NCBI GenBank assembly: GCA_039621445.1
Contig: CP154956.1
Coordinates: 28,836,667-28,900,666, forward strand
Reading direction: 5' to 3'
Length of the DNA: 64,000 nucleotides
DNA from: Euglena gracilis
Lineage: Eukaryota; Euglenida; Euglenophyceae; Euglenales
The notes under the pieces are model-generated. The model was not told the origin of the DNA, made no database searches, and saw only the letters and a program-made list of their open reading frames with translations. Each line of letters starts with the position of its first letter. Positions within the stretch are counted from its first letter, which is position 1. The position numbers and the translations under genes are program-made. Positions 40,020 to 50,840 of this stretch are shown piece by piece.

Positions 40020-40440
40020 GATATCCGCAATTTTTCCGCAATTTCCGCAATTTTTCTGCAATTTTTTTGCATTTTTTATCGCAGAATTTTTTTCCCACCA
40101 CCGAAGATGGAAGATGAGTTCAGGCCATTCTTCAAATGGATCAACAGGTGTGCTATTGTGTTTTGTTCCCCCCCAGTTTACCAATTTTTCTCACAGGTGC
40201 ACCACTGGTCACAGGGTTAGGGTTATCACAGGGTTGTGATTGGGTGCGTCCTACCTGTGCATAGAACTTCAAGCGTGTTGATTTGTTCTCGCCTGCATCG
40301 ACGTGGGTGTTGCGGTGTTCTGAGCCTCACAATTGAAAGTTTTCTAAATCCCCTCAAGCAGAAATGTGTATATTCCCGATATCAATTTTTCCGCAATTTT
40401 TCCGCAATTTCCGCAATTTTTCCGCAATTTTTCCGAAGGC
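40020..40440. repeat. Two blocks of TTTCCGCAATTTTTCCGC
   Basis: GATATCCGCAATTTTTCCGC-type tandem words at 40020-40075 and 40378-40440, each preceded by GATATC. They flank the short candidate exon at 40.1 kb. Confidence 0.7.
40107..40147 (+). CDS. Possible short exon MEDEFRPFFKWIN
   Basis: ATGGAAGATGAG to AACAG before a GTGTGC donor, then a 50-nt candidate intron to CTCACAG at 40197. A 41-nt exon is weak evidence alone; it is kept because donor, acceptor and residues look natural. Confidence 0.3.
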
Positions 40441-40479
40441 CTCCGATATCAATTATGCCCCCCCCTGATTTTAGTCGGG

Positions 40480-40720
40480 TGCCGACCCCACCCCGGGGGG
40501 GGGGGTGCCTGCCTGGGCAGGCACCCCAAGGCACTCCAAATCCGACCCCCCCGGGGGGGGGGGTAGGCACACGGCCAAAAGTGCCCTAGCACAGACCTGG
40601 TGCCGAGGCACCAGGGAGCCAAAAATGGCCTATTTTCAAAGGAATGTGCCTGGGCACAGGCCGAAATCCGCCCCCGGGGGGGGGGGGTAGTGCCTGCCTG
40701 GGCAGGCACTCATAGGCACT
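40480..40720. repeat. GTGCCTGCCTGGGCAGGCAC palindromes in C/G-run blocks
   Basis: Two perfect palindromes (about 40505 and 40690) and a TGGTGCCGAGGCACCA variant (40600) in which both arms of the usual GGCGCC hairpin changed. Related to 2.8 and 45.7 kb. Confidence 0.75.
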
Positions 40721-40845
40721 CCGGACCCCCCCTCCCCCGCCCGGGGTTGGTAAAAAAAAACAGCCTGCTGGGGGCGCCCTGCCCCGGCCTCGCCCCCCAC
40801 CCCCCGGCCCCCCACAGCCGGCGGAGAAGGGACCCCTGCCGGGGT

Positions 40846-41259
40846 CAGGCATTTGCTTAAGGGATTGCAGTACCTCCCCCCCCCGGGGGGGGGATGGACT
40901 GCAGCTAGTCCAAATTTGGCTAGTGGGCTTTCTAGCAGCCCCCCCCCCCTCCGGGGGGGTCTGCTAGCAGGGCTAGCTAGGGGAATTTTTTTTTCCAGTG
41001 ACCGGCGCGAAGCGTCGAAAAATTTTTTGGGGACCCCCAAAAATGGCCAAAAATGCCCGTTTTTGGCCATTTTTGGGAATTTTTGGAACAAAATCAGCCA
41101 AAAACCTGTTAAAAACCTCATTTTTCCAGTCCGGGGGACCCCCGGACCCCCCCCCCCCCCGGGGGGGGGAGGCGGGGTCTAGCTAGTCCACTTTTTCCAG
41201 TGTCTAGCCGATTGGCTAGCCAGTACCCCCCCCCCCCCGGGTCCTTAAGCAAATGCCTG
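40846..41259. mobile_element. hAT-like MITE, CAGGCATTTGCTTAAGG ends, 8-bp duplication GCCGGGGT
   Basis: CAGGCATTTGCTTAAGG is mirrored by CCTTAAGCAAATGCCTG. GCCGGGGT lies directly outside both ends (40838-40845 and 41260-41267). 414 bp, no ORF. Related starts occur at about 51150 and 58871. Confidence 0.9.
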
Positions 41260-41619
41260 GCCGGGGTGGCAAACACCACTGGGTGGTGATTTGGACGGGA
41301 GGGGGGGCGGCGCAGACGGTGAGGGTGACCGTGGCTGCACAGGCGCCGCAGCAGCCTTCTTTTTACCAACCCTTGGGGGGGATGGGGTACCTTGTGCTAT
41401 GAGGTTCCTGTCTACAGCAGGCACGCCCCTCCCCGGGGGGGGGGGTCGGTTTCGGCCCCCGGTGCCTGCCAACCCAGCCGATTTTCCCTCGAAAGGAACC
41501 ATTCTCGGGGCCGCCTTCTGCGCTGGTGGGTCGCGGCGGCCGCCCTTGGCGAAACCATAAATGTGAGTTGCTTTGCTGTCATTCTTGAGCAATGTGTTAC
41601 CCACTGTCCTTTCCCCCAG

Positions 41620-41790
41620 GTGAGTGTCCGCACTGAACAGCAGCAATGGCAGCCCATGGACTTCATGCTGTGCTCGGGGTCTGAGCTGACAGCGTTCCGG
41701 GCAGACGACACGGTCTTCATCGCCGATGAGGAGAACGCGTACACCGAGAAGGTCCGGATGGAAGACGGCTGGGATGCCGCAGCTTTTTGA
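41620..41790 (+). CDS. Candidate terminal exon, ADDTVFIADEENAYTEK
   Basis: Follows a CCTTTCCCCCAG acceptor and reads VSVRTEQQQWQPMDFML, CSGSELTAFRADDTVFI, ADEENAYTEKVRMEDGWDAAAF and TGA. GC-rich third positions match the 48-64 kb exons. Function unknown; probably the 3' end of the gene that includes 39.3 kb. Confidence 0.55.
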   Translation: MSVRTEQQQWQPMDFMLCSGSELTAFRADDTVFIADEENAYTEKVRMEDGWDAAAF

Positions 41791-41931
41791 TTGGACTTTG
41801 AAAAGCGAGTTTGCATACAATTATGTGTAGATCTGTCTGAATAGGTCGTTTGAGTTTTTGGCCCTCACTTTTGGGGAAGGGCTCCAGCAGTAAAGTGGAT
41901 GATTGTTCATTCATTTCTGGACCACCAGAAC

Positions 41932-42259
41932 CAGGGTTTTTTAGTTGTGGACCCCGGGGGGGGGGTAGAGTGGGGGTCCGGCCGAGCCCCCCCCCCTGGG
42001 GGGGGGGTCCGGCCGAGCCCCCCCCCCCTGGGGGGGGCAGGGAGTGGGTTATACTTTTCGGCGCCGAAGACGCCGAAATTTTTGAAAAAATACTTTTTTT
42101 TGGCCTTTTTCGCAATTTTTAGTCATTTTTGGGGGGAAGAAAGTGGGTCCCTGGGGGGGGGGCACCCCCTGGGGGGGCCCACGCCCCCCCCCCGGGGGGG
42201 CCCACGCCCCCCCCAGGGGGTGGGTGGGGGACCCCCCCCGGTTTAAAAAAAAACCCCTG
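41932..42259. mobile_element. hAT-like MITE, CAGGGTTTTTTAGTTGTGG family (inverted copy)
   Basis: Starts CAGGGTTTTTTAG and ends TTTAAAAAAAAACCCCTG, with GTTATACTTTTCGGCGCC and GAAGACGCCG inside, matching the 9.1 kb and 3.9 kb elements in reverse. Flanks ACCAGAAC / ACACAGAAC are only roughly duplicated. Confidence 0.72.
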
Positions 42260-42309
42260 ACACAGAACCTGCATTGGCTGGGGTCTGGACCCCTCCCCCG
42301 TAACGAGGA

Positions 42310-42466
42310 ATGGGCGGCCACCCACATCGCGACGGGGAGGAGGTTGCCACGCGGGGCTTCCCGTGCAACGTGGCCCTCGGCCCGCTGGTGGTCATCGCGC
42401 GGTGTGCGCGATTCCTGGCGGAGGCCGAGGACCGCTGCCTCGGGCGGGACACGCAGGACACACCAG
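42310..42466 (+). CDS. GC-rich candidate exon, CNVALGPLVVIARCARF
   Basis: The frame reads GEEVATRGFPCNVALG, PLVVIARCARFLAEAED and RCLGRDTQDTP and ends at ACACCAG before GTGGGG. Third positions are almost all G or C. The start is uncertain (no clear acceptor). It may be the first exon of the large gene region downstream. Confidence 0.4.
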
Positions 42467-42599
42467 GTGGGGGGGGAAGAGTCGATGGGATTTGGTCTGC
42501 CACTGGCTTCAATATGCTTTGAGTTGGCCGCCAGGTCATACTCAACCTTCACCCTTTGGGTTCAAAGAGGGCCACCATTCCATCGAAATTGCATATGAA

Positions 42600-44560
42600 A
42601 TAAATAAGTAAACACAGCACCACCTGATAATTGTTTGAAATAAACTTCCTGGATGGTCTCTTGGGGTTCCAGTTACATAGTTGTTCCGGAATATTTGCCG
42701 ATTTGCGTTGTTAGATCCTAGACCTGCCGCGTCCTTTTTGAGTCCTGTTGGGGCTCACCAGGCAAACTCCCCTTAAAAGGGGCATTTTCCCCACCCCCTG
42801 GGGGGGGGCAGGGGGCAGGTGTGCCCCCCAGAAAGTGCCTTGTCCTTGCCTGGGGGGTGTAACCATCAGCTTTTGACCAGCTTTGATGAAAGGAATGGAT
42901 GTGGAGTGGAGCAGGCCACAAAATGTTGCTGATGCGTCAACCTCCTCCCCAAGATGATGGGGGTGCTAGATGCAGGGGGGGGGAATATGCAACTTGCATA
43001 ATTAGCATTTTTTTTTTTGCATAATCAGGTTTTCCCAAAGTTTGCATTTTTTGCATTTTTTTTTGCTTTTTTTGCATAAAATATTTTGCCCTGTAAATTT
43101 TTTTGTGGTTGGTCGCCATGTGTCATGTTTTGTCTCTGGTCCCTGTGCAGTTGCCTGGGGTCTTTGGGGTCTCAGTGCTTGCCATTGTCTTCCAGGAGGT
43201 CTTCTTTGTGAATCATTGACAGGTACACCGGCATTGTCAGATGTTTACGTATTTTAGGCAGCAAAGCTCTGTTATATTCCAGCTTTTTCTCAGGGGTTTC
43301 ATGCAAGTTGCATTTTTTTTGCATTTTTTGCATTTTTTTGCATTTTTTGTTGACTTGCATAATTTGAAGGGCCAGGTTGCATTCCCCCCCCCCTGCTAGA
43401 TGGGGGCAGGCAAGGGGTAAGGCATTTTTGACCACAGAGGGGGTCAGATTTCTTAGGCGGGTGATGCTGAGGCACAACCCCGGCCGAAGGCGCTGGCGAC
43501 CAAAAAACGTCCATTTTGAAGAAACATTGGCACGGTCGGCTAGGGCTGAACCCCGTTGGGGGCATGTATCCCAGAGCCAAGGCGAAAATTTTCAAATATC
43601 TTTCTAAAGTTTTTTAAGGCATTAAGTATTTATTTTTCAAGGGCAGTCCAAGTGCGATCCATATATGGGGTCTAAAAGCAACAAAAAAAAGGTCAAACAG
43701 CCCACTTTTTTGAATTTGGGTGCATAGACAATGCTCCAGCGATGCCAGAAATCATTTTTTTCTCCTGGAGTTGGCGAGTTTTGCTGAGATTTCATTTTTG
43801 ATCGGTTTTCGTAATTTTTTTCCCTTCAGGTTTTAACTTTTTTTTAAGGTTTTTGAGGGGGGTTTAAGCCATTTTGGCCAAAAACTGAAAAGGTTTTTTG
43901 AAGGTTTTCTAGGTATCTTAAAAATCATGTCTGCCCATAGCACAAGGTACCCCCCCCCCCGGGGTTTGTGTAAAGACCCTCTAAGGAACCCAAGGTCTAC
44001 TTTTGAATTTTCTATCAAGAAGCACGAAAGCTTTCCCGCCCTCCCTGTCGAAAGCTTTCCCCCCCTCCCGTTCCACCCCAATGGAGGTGGGCTGACCCTC
44101 TCCCAGGTCCTGAAGAAAGTTTTTCTGCAAAAAAGTCCCCTGTGATGCAATTCACTTCAACTCTTCCCATTTAATAATTTGAGATGGTCGCAGAATGTAA
44201 TCCCCCAAGGCAAAACAAGACAAAAAGGCTCTCCCAAAGACAGGACAACACAGCTTTCCGGCCATAACTATTCAGCGGATGCCCTTGGTCCTCCAAGCCC
44301 CCCTCCTCATCAACACGACTTCAACAGCGGCCCGTTTCTGGTGGGTCCTGTAGCTGTCTTGAGCCGATTGATTTTGCGGCATGTTGTCGGGCACCCTGTA
44401 GAGGTATTCGAGGCCCTGAAGTGAATGGCAGGAAAGGCCTGGCATCCCAGTGCTGACAGTGACCTTGCTTTGAGTCCAGGGAAGTTTTTTTTCTCTCCCC
44501 CCTTTGCCCAAAAAAGAATGAAAAACGACATATTGAAGCCATTAAAGCCAGGAGCAAGCT
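42600..44560. other. Spacer with TTGCATTTTTT arrays
   Basis: TTTGCATTTTTTGCA words at 43010-43075 and 43305-43360, in both cases close to GGGGGGGAATATGCAACTTG-type text or its reverse, giving an inverted pair about 300 bp apart. No gene. Confidence 0.5.
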
Positions 44561-44624
44561 GCTCCAATGCTGCATTGTAGTTCCCTTCGGAGGAAGAAAG
44601 CCCGCGTCAAGAAACACTTCCCCG

Positions 44625-44864
44625 ATGGTGTTCAGCTCCTACAGCAGCCTGCTTGGCGCCGGAGTCCAGGGAACACGGACCACAGGAACTCGATGCTTCC
44701 TCTGTGCACCCAGCTTCACAGAAGACCATACCACGCCAGAGCACAGTGCCGGAGGACGAAGTGGGACAACGTGCCACAAATGCACGGAGAGGCGGCATCC
44801 TTTGCAGTGCAGTTGGCAGTCTTTGACTGTGTTCCCCAAGGTGGCAAAGGAATCAGCTTTCTGA
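44625..44864 (+). CDS. Possible Cys-rich reading frame
   Basis: The frame contains RCFLCAPSFTEDHTTPEH and TTCHKCTERRHPLQC, i.e. two Cys-x2-Cys pairs about 27 residues apart, as in treble-clef fingers. No splice support and both strands are open, so this is a weak call. Confidence 0.25.
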   Translation: MVFSSYSSLLGAGVQGTRTTGTRCFLCAPSFTEDHTTPEHSAGGRSGTTCHKCTERRHPLQCSWQSLTVFPKVAKESAF

Positions 44865-46060
44865 TACTGGGGGGGGGGATTTGAACGGGAAAAAAATGTT
44901 GTGGGATTAATTCCGGACGGAATTTTGTCTGGGATTTTTTGAAAATCTTTTTTTTCAAAAATTTTCCTTGCAAGTTCAAGGGAAGTCCAATGTCCTCCAG
45001 TGAACGCCATTTTTTTTTATTCTTGACTCATGTATCTTTTTCAAATCATGTTCAAAAAAGGTGTATTATCAACACCAAAATTGAGCGACTGGGCAAATAT
45101 GAAAAGGAGGAACCGGTATTCCCCAAATTTTTCAAGAGGAAGCAGAAATTGTCTTTCTCTGATGCCAAAGTGGAGATATGAGGGGCACTTTTTTTTGTAT
45201 ATTTACACAATCGGGGGGCAGGGAAAATGAGTTCCCGATTTCTCCCAAACAATGAAGAGGGTTCACACCGCCCAGAGCCCTTCGAAAATTTTAACTCAAC
45301 CTTGACACCCAGACTTTTGTCACAGATGTCTGGGGCAAATTTGTCAGAGAAATTTCTGCCACTATGGAAGAATGTGCTTATTTCTGCTTTATTTTGCAAT
45401 TTGGAGTTTTCAATTTGTAAAACTCAGTATCGACATTTCTCCATCCAAAGATTTCTCCAGCCGTTTTAAGCAGGTGTCCGGGATTTTTACCGGCATTGAA
45501 AATATTGGATTTGTCCAATGTTTTTCCTAGCAGATTTTTTCCTGTCAGCAGTTGTTACTGCACCAAGGTTCAGAAACCAACATGACCACTTTTGATGACC
45601 CCACCTGAGCACTAAGTATCAGGGTTTTTTTTTGGCTCAAGCTCGACCCCACCCGGGGGGGGGGGGGGGGCTGCCTGGGCAGGCCCTCCAAGGCCCCCAG
45701 ATCAGGCCGACAGGGGGGGGACAGGCACTCCGCCAAGGAACTCCTTTCGCCAGAGTTTCAGAAAAGCCCAAAATTTTAGGCATGACCCAGGCAGGCACCG
45801 ACCCCCCGGGGGTGGTCAGGTAGTGCCTGGGTGGTGCCTGCCTGCCAATACTCCAGGGCACTCCAAGACCCCCCTCCCCCCTGGGGTTGGTCAGGTTCAG
45901 CCTTCAGAGTACACCAGATTGCAGATTGGGAAAAAGGGGGGGAATGCAATGTCAAAGCAGTGATGGTGTGTACAAACAACCCAGATAGATAGAGATATGA
46001 TACCGTTGCAAGAACTGCTTCAGCTTTGTCGATGGGTAGCTCGAGTGGGTGCACTCCCGA
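44865..46060. other. Spacer; palindromic GCCTGGGCAGGC block at 45.65-45.9 kb
   Basis: 45650-45890 belongs to the GTGCCTGCC palindrome family. The rest shows nothing recognised. Confidence 0.4.
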
Positions 46061-46065
46061 GGATG

Positions 46066-46098
46066 GGTTTGGGTTTGGGTTTGGGTTTGGGTTTGGGA
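46066..46098. repeat. GGGTTT hexamer tract, about five copies
   Basis: A short telomere-like (GGGTTT)n run in the interior of the window. It differs from the usual plant TTTAGGG and is too short to mark a chromosome end. Confidence 0.85.
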
Positions 46099-46938
46099 TG
46101 GAATGGATGGGTCCACACCACTACCTGACTGAAAGGCCGGCCAAACTGACCCATCTTGATGTTGTCCAATATTCTCAAGGGTTTTCTGGCCTTTGGGGGG
46201 GGGGGTGGAGTTGGGGGTGTCTTGGTGAATGGGCTGGTCGTTCCCATTGGTGGAAAGTCGAGGACAACGGCAAATTCTGGAAGGCAGTGAGTGCAGAGGC
46301 GCAGGAGAGATATTTTTTTTCGGGGGTATTCGCGGCCCAAGAGGAAACAGGAAGAAGAAGGAGGTTTCAGAAGAGACATCTGACAACCCCAAAAAGAAGC
46401 AGCATTTTTTTTTTTGATAAGCCACCCCTCACCCCTCGGGCAGTCAAGGGTGGACACCCGCCCCACCCCCCTCCACGGCCTCACCCCAGCCTCACCCCAT
46501 GCCCCACCACAGCCCCGCCCATCGAATGGCACTGGCCGAGGCCGCAGCATAGGCCGTGCTGTGTTGCGACCACCACCATGCTGGGCAGCTTCCAGGCCTC
46601 CGCGTCCGGCTCCCTCCAGCAGGGCCGGGTCCCGGCCGATGTTTAGGCGCATCCCAGTCAAGTACGTTGTATGGTAACCCCCCCCCCCAAAAAATCTCCC
46701 CAAAAAAAACCCCCCCCCCCCCGGTTTCGGGCCGAAGGCCCGGATTTCGACCTGAAAATGTAGGTAAAAATCACAATCTCTGACAGCAAATTACGAAATA
46801 AATCGATTTTCCTGGATCATCTGACCTCCAAAAAATGCTAAATTTCATGAAAAAGTACAAAAAATGACCCCAAAGGGGGGTTTTTGCGCTATTTTTGCTC
46901 CTACAGAATTTCGAAAAAATTCGAAAATTTTTGGGAAA

Positions 46939-47040
46939 TAATACCCCCCCCCAATAATACCCCGCCCCCCCCCCCCCTCGGGCCGGGACTTCGGGCGAAA
47001 AAAATAATACCCCGGGGGGGTATTATTTGGGGGGGGGTTA
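46939..47040. mobile_element. Poly-C/poly-G inverted-repeat element (AATAATA word)
   Basis: TAATACCCCCC and AATAATACCCCG on the left, mirrored by CGGGGGGGTATTATTTGG and GGGGGGGTTA on the right. Same architecture as the TACCA elements, with a different word. Confidence 0.6.
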
Positions 47041-47299
47041 TGTCCGGCCAACCGCTGAAAATTTGGTTCCAGGCGCGGCTGAAAGTCATTCGAAAGCACA
47101 AATGCCAGCTGCCTACCTCGTTGACCCCCCGTTTCAAAGCTGCTTTTTTTGGATGTTACTTTGCTAGAGTCAAATGAAGCGTGAATGCGGGTGTTTCGCA
47201 TTCCCAGAGAATGGAGATGGGGAAAGTGCCAGTGACATGAGAAGACTTGGCTGTGCTATTGTCTCTTGTGTGAATTCACTGCCATTATTGCCACCATAC

Positions 47300-47720
47300 A
47301 TCTCTTTAAGGACCCCGGGGGGGGGGTTGCTGGGCTAGGGCTAGAAATTTGGGCTAGCTAGAAATTTGGGCTGGCTAGCCCGCCCCCCCCCCCCCCCCCG
47401 GGGGGGGGGGGGGGGGCTGGACCCCGGCTGGACCCGAACCGGGGCGAGCTGGACTGAAATCGGAAAAATGCCCAAAAATGACCTGCAGAACACAGTTTTG
47501 AAAAAATGATGCATCTGAAACCCCCCAAAAATGCCCCAAACGCCCCCCAAACCCCATTTTTGGCCACTTTTGAACACATTTTGGGCTGGACCCCCAAAAA
47601 AGGGGCTGGCTAGCTGGGCTAGCAGCACCCCCCCCCCCCAGGGGGGGGGTGCTGCTGCGGCTGGGCTGGGCCCAAATCGGGGCTGGCTGCAGCAGCCCCC
47701 CCCCCCCCGGGGGGGGGGTT
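47300..47720. repeat. GGGCTAGCTAG / GGCTGGCTAGC palindromic block
   Basis: Repeated GCTAG words with C/G runs of 8-16. The middle has CCCAAAAATGACCTGC text like that between the ends of the 0.7-1.2 kb blocks. No gene. Confidence 0.5.
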
Positions 47721-48329
47721 CGCAAAACCTTAGAGAGATGTATGATTGCCACTTTTCATTCCATTTTTTTCCTATTTGCCTGAAACCTCTGTCGGCAAAA
47801 TTGCATCAACAACGCCACACACGACACCCCTCACTGGAAACGATAGAGTCATTTAACATTTGTGTGACCCCACCCCCCGGGGGTGGGTGGGTGGGTTTTC
47901 CGGAGTGGGTGGAGGATTGGGGCACTGGACACCCCCCACCCCCTCTGGTCTTCAGCCCGGCCAAATGCAGGGTTGGCTAAAATTCAAGGGTTTCTGGAGG
48001 GGTTAGGATGGGTTAGGGTTGCCGGCGGGGGGGTTGAAGGTTGGTGGGTTTTGTGGGTGGGTGGGTTTGGGCCTGGGAAAAAAGTGCCCCCGGGTGGGTC
48101 ACTATGTGAATCTATGATCCCAAAAGGGGGGGGGCATTATTGGTGGTCAGGGGGGGGGCAAAGGAGAGGTCGTTTTCATTGCAGCGGAGGGGGTGTCAAA
48201 CGCATTGTTTTCTTTGACCAATGAAACCACGCCGGAGCCGCCTCAATCCTTATCTCTCCAGCCCATCGCTGCTCAGCCCCCCTCTTCTTTGCCGCCCCCC
48301 CCCCCTGTCTGCCTTCCCCCCCCCCCTGC

Positions 48330-48481
48330 CGGGCCCTGTGCGGGACGTGGCGGTCAGCAGTGCCACGTTCCGTGGGCTGCCGCTGGCAACGGAGGACCCC
48401 GTCCGCCGGTACCACCGCACGCTGCTGGCCGCCGACCCCGCGGAGTACCTGTTGGACTTCCCCGGGGCCCCGGCCGACGGT
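48330..48481 (+). CDS. GC-rich exon, large unknown gene region (DPVRRYHRTLLAADPAEYLL)
   Basis: The frame reads GPVRDVAVSSATFRGLPLA, TEDPVRRYHRTLLAADPA, EYLLDFPGAPAD and meets GTGGGT. Third codon positions are mostly G or C, unlike the flanking repeats. Start approximate; several C-run acceptors are possible upstream. Family unknown. Confidence 0.5.
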
Positions 48482-48750
48482 GGGTAGTTTTGGCCTGGCG
48501 GAAGAGGTCCAGGTTTCAGCCCAGCACCTACCCCCACGTTATGCCCAAGCACCGTTTGGGTCCTGCCTGTTAGCATCCCCAGTGGCCAAATTGTCATTGT
48601 AGGAAGTTGTCAGAGTCCCCAGCACTGGACTGTCAGGTTGAGTTTTTTTGGGGGGGGTGCGATATGTGGCAGTGCAACTTGCATCGGGTGCTGCTGGGTG
48701 GGCACCGCCATATATATGCTTGCCATCCCTGGTGGGGTGGTACTCCGCCG

Positions 48751-48858
48751 GGGCTCCAGTCCGAGGATGAAGCGCAGCGGGCGGCGGTGGTGGTTAGTGG
48801 CATTCCGGTGCAGGAGATGGAGGCAGCTCGGGCGGAGGCCCTGCCCAGGCGGGGGCCG
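48751..48858 (+). CDS. GC-rich exon, SEDEAQRAAVVVSGIPVQEM
   Basis: Between CGGGGCTCCAG and a GTGAGC donor (phase 2 end) it encodes SEDEAQRAAVVVSGIPVQ and EMEAARAEALPRRG. It may follow the 48.4 kb exon. Confidence 0.5.
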
Positions 48859-49254
48859 TGAGCGCCTCCGGGAGTCCATCAAGTCCGCACCATTGTCCCT
48901 GTGTGCCCCTCACTCTAACCTGACCTCCCTCAGTAATATTTTCTGCAGGTATGGAGGGTCCACGGCGCACAGGCGTGTGGGATGTATGCATCGCGATCAA
49001 ATCATGCGCGGCTATTGAAACACCTCGAACTTTCAGGCGGGGGAACATTTGGCCACTTTTATTGTATTCTCATTTAATCGGTCGATCGATCAATCAATCG
49101 GATTATTTATTTATTATTATTATTTGTTTGTCTGTTTTTATCCAGACGCATTTATTTAGCCTATTATTTTGCCACATTGACCTTGCCCCGCCAGCGCACC
49201 TCCACACACCAACCGCCCGGCGGGGGGGGGGGGGGGGGCGGGGTGTCGGCCGGG

Positions 49255-49420
49255 GCCTGGCTGCGGTGCAGGAGCGGGCAGAGTGGGTCGCGGTGGAGCA
49301 GCAGCACTGGGAGGAGGTGCGCCTCCTGACGCAGCGGCTGAAGGGCACCGCCCAGGACGTGGACGCGGAGGCGGACGCGTATGAGGAGGAGGAGACGGCC
49401 CGGCTGCGGCCGGCGGCGGG
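49255..49420 (+). CDS. GC-rich exon with coiled-coil-like helix
   Basis: After a GGCTGCGGTGCAG acceptor the frame encodes ERAEWVAVEQQHWEEVRL, LTQRLKGTAQDVDAEADA and YEEEETARLRPAAG. Heptad-like charged/hydrophobic spacing suggests a long helix. A GTCGGC after GGCGGCGG is a possible donor. Confidence 0.5.
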
Positions 49421-49700
49421 TCGGCGCGGCGGTGCTGGAGGCGGTGCTGGAGGCGGTGCCGGGGGGGGGGGGCAGATGGCTTCTAATGTGCGTTCTGTGG
49501 ATGGAGGCGCTCCAGCTGTTGCTGGATGCCTTGCTGGGCCAGCGTTCCACACCACAGAAACACTCTGCGCTGGGGGGGGGCGTTTTTGGCCAAATTATGG
49601 AATACTTCCGAAGATTTTTTTTTTCAAATCCAGGAACATTGTTTTGTATTGTCACTCTTCTCGATGCACAGAGTTTGGGAGGGGGTTCCCTGAACAGGCT

Positions 49701-49808
49701 TGGGAACGAACCGAGCTATCGGCCCGACGCCGGGACCGAGAGGTCAGCGAGCTGCCTCGCCGGGCGGAGCGGGAGATGGGGCAGTGGTTCCGTGCTGCAC
49801 AGCAGCGG
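49701..49808 (+). CDS. GC-rich exon, charged helix (RRRDREVSELPRRAEREM)
   Basis: Follows CCTGAACAG and encodes AWERTELSARRRDREVSEL then PRRAEREMGQWFRAAQQR, another amphipathic helix, plausibly continuing the preceding coiled coil. Confidence 0.48.
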
Positions 49809-49980
49809 GTTCGGCTCTTTGTGGTGGCCGGCCCACTGCCCGCGGCGCCAGCAAACATGTGTGCTTGGGGTGTTTGGTGTGGGGGTGGGGAGGTTGGTGG
49901 TGCACAGACGAGTTCGCTCTTGGCGGGGGCGTTTCCCTTCTTGGTTGTCCTGTGACCGGGTGGATGGTGGTCACTTTGTT

Positions 49981-50131
<151 letters not shown>

Positions 50132-50639
50132 ATGTCTTCCTGGATCCGTCCCTTTTTTCCCAAACCCAACCACCAAGGAAATCCAAGCTGTTTCAGCAGT
50201 GCCCATTTCATACTTCTTTTCTTCTGCACCCCCCCATGATCCATTAAATTCTCCCCACCAATTTTTGGAAATATATCGACCCATGCCAGAAAACCTGTTG
50301 GTCAAACACTAAAGTTGATAATATGTTTTCATTTGGGCCATTTTGGGGCTCCCCCCCCCAATTTGGGCCAGTTTGGGCATAAAAGACCGCTTGATATACT
50401 CAAGGAGAGGGCCCAAGAAATCGGCAGAGGACCGTATCCAATTGGCAATGATGCCACCTTTGGTATGGACGCTGGTTCTCTCCATCAATTCCGATGCAAG
50501 GACAAGGACTCCACAAAAAGTGAAGAAATTGGTCCGCCCGCACAGTGATGGGTCGCCCTTTTCTCTTTTCTGGGCAGCCCGGTGGTCACAGTGCAGGCCC
50601 CAACCACTGGGTCCTCCCGTCCACCTCAGTCTGGTAGTC

Positions 50640-50840
50640 CTGGGGGGCCGGGGGCCGGGGGTGGCCCGGCAGCGGGCGCTGCGGCGGCTGTTGGGGCGGC
50701 CGACGCTGCAGGCGGAGCCGGTCCCCGCGGGGCCCCGGCCGGCGGTGCGGTGGGCGGCGCTGCCGCAGCCGGTGGAGATCCGGGTGCAGGCGCTGCGCGG
50801 CGTGAAGGACAAGCTGCCCCCCGCCCTGCTCGTCCCTGAT
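50640..50840 (+). CDS. GC-rich exon, ALRRLLGRPTLQAEPVPAG
   Basis: Within a long open frame, the natural-looking part is RQRALRRLLGRPTLQAEP, VPAGPRPAVRWAALPQPV and EIRVQALRGVKDKLPPALL. Exact ends not set. The EIRVQAL segment is beta-strand like. Confidence 0.42.

Noticed and set aside
46066-46098. Telomere
   Set aside because: Only five GGGTTT units, interior position, and unique sequence on both sides.
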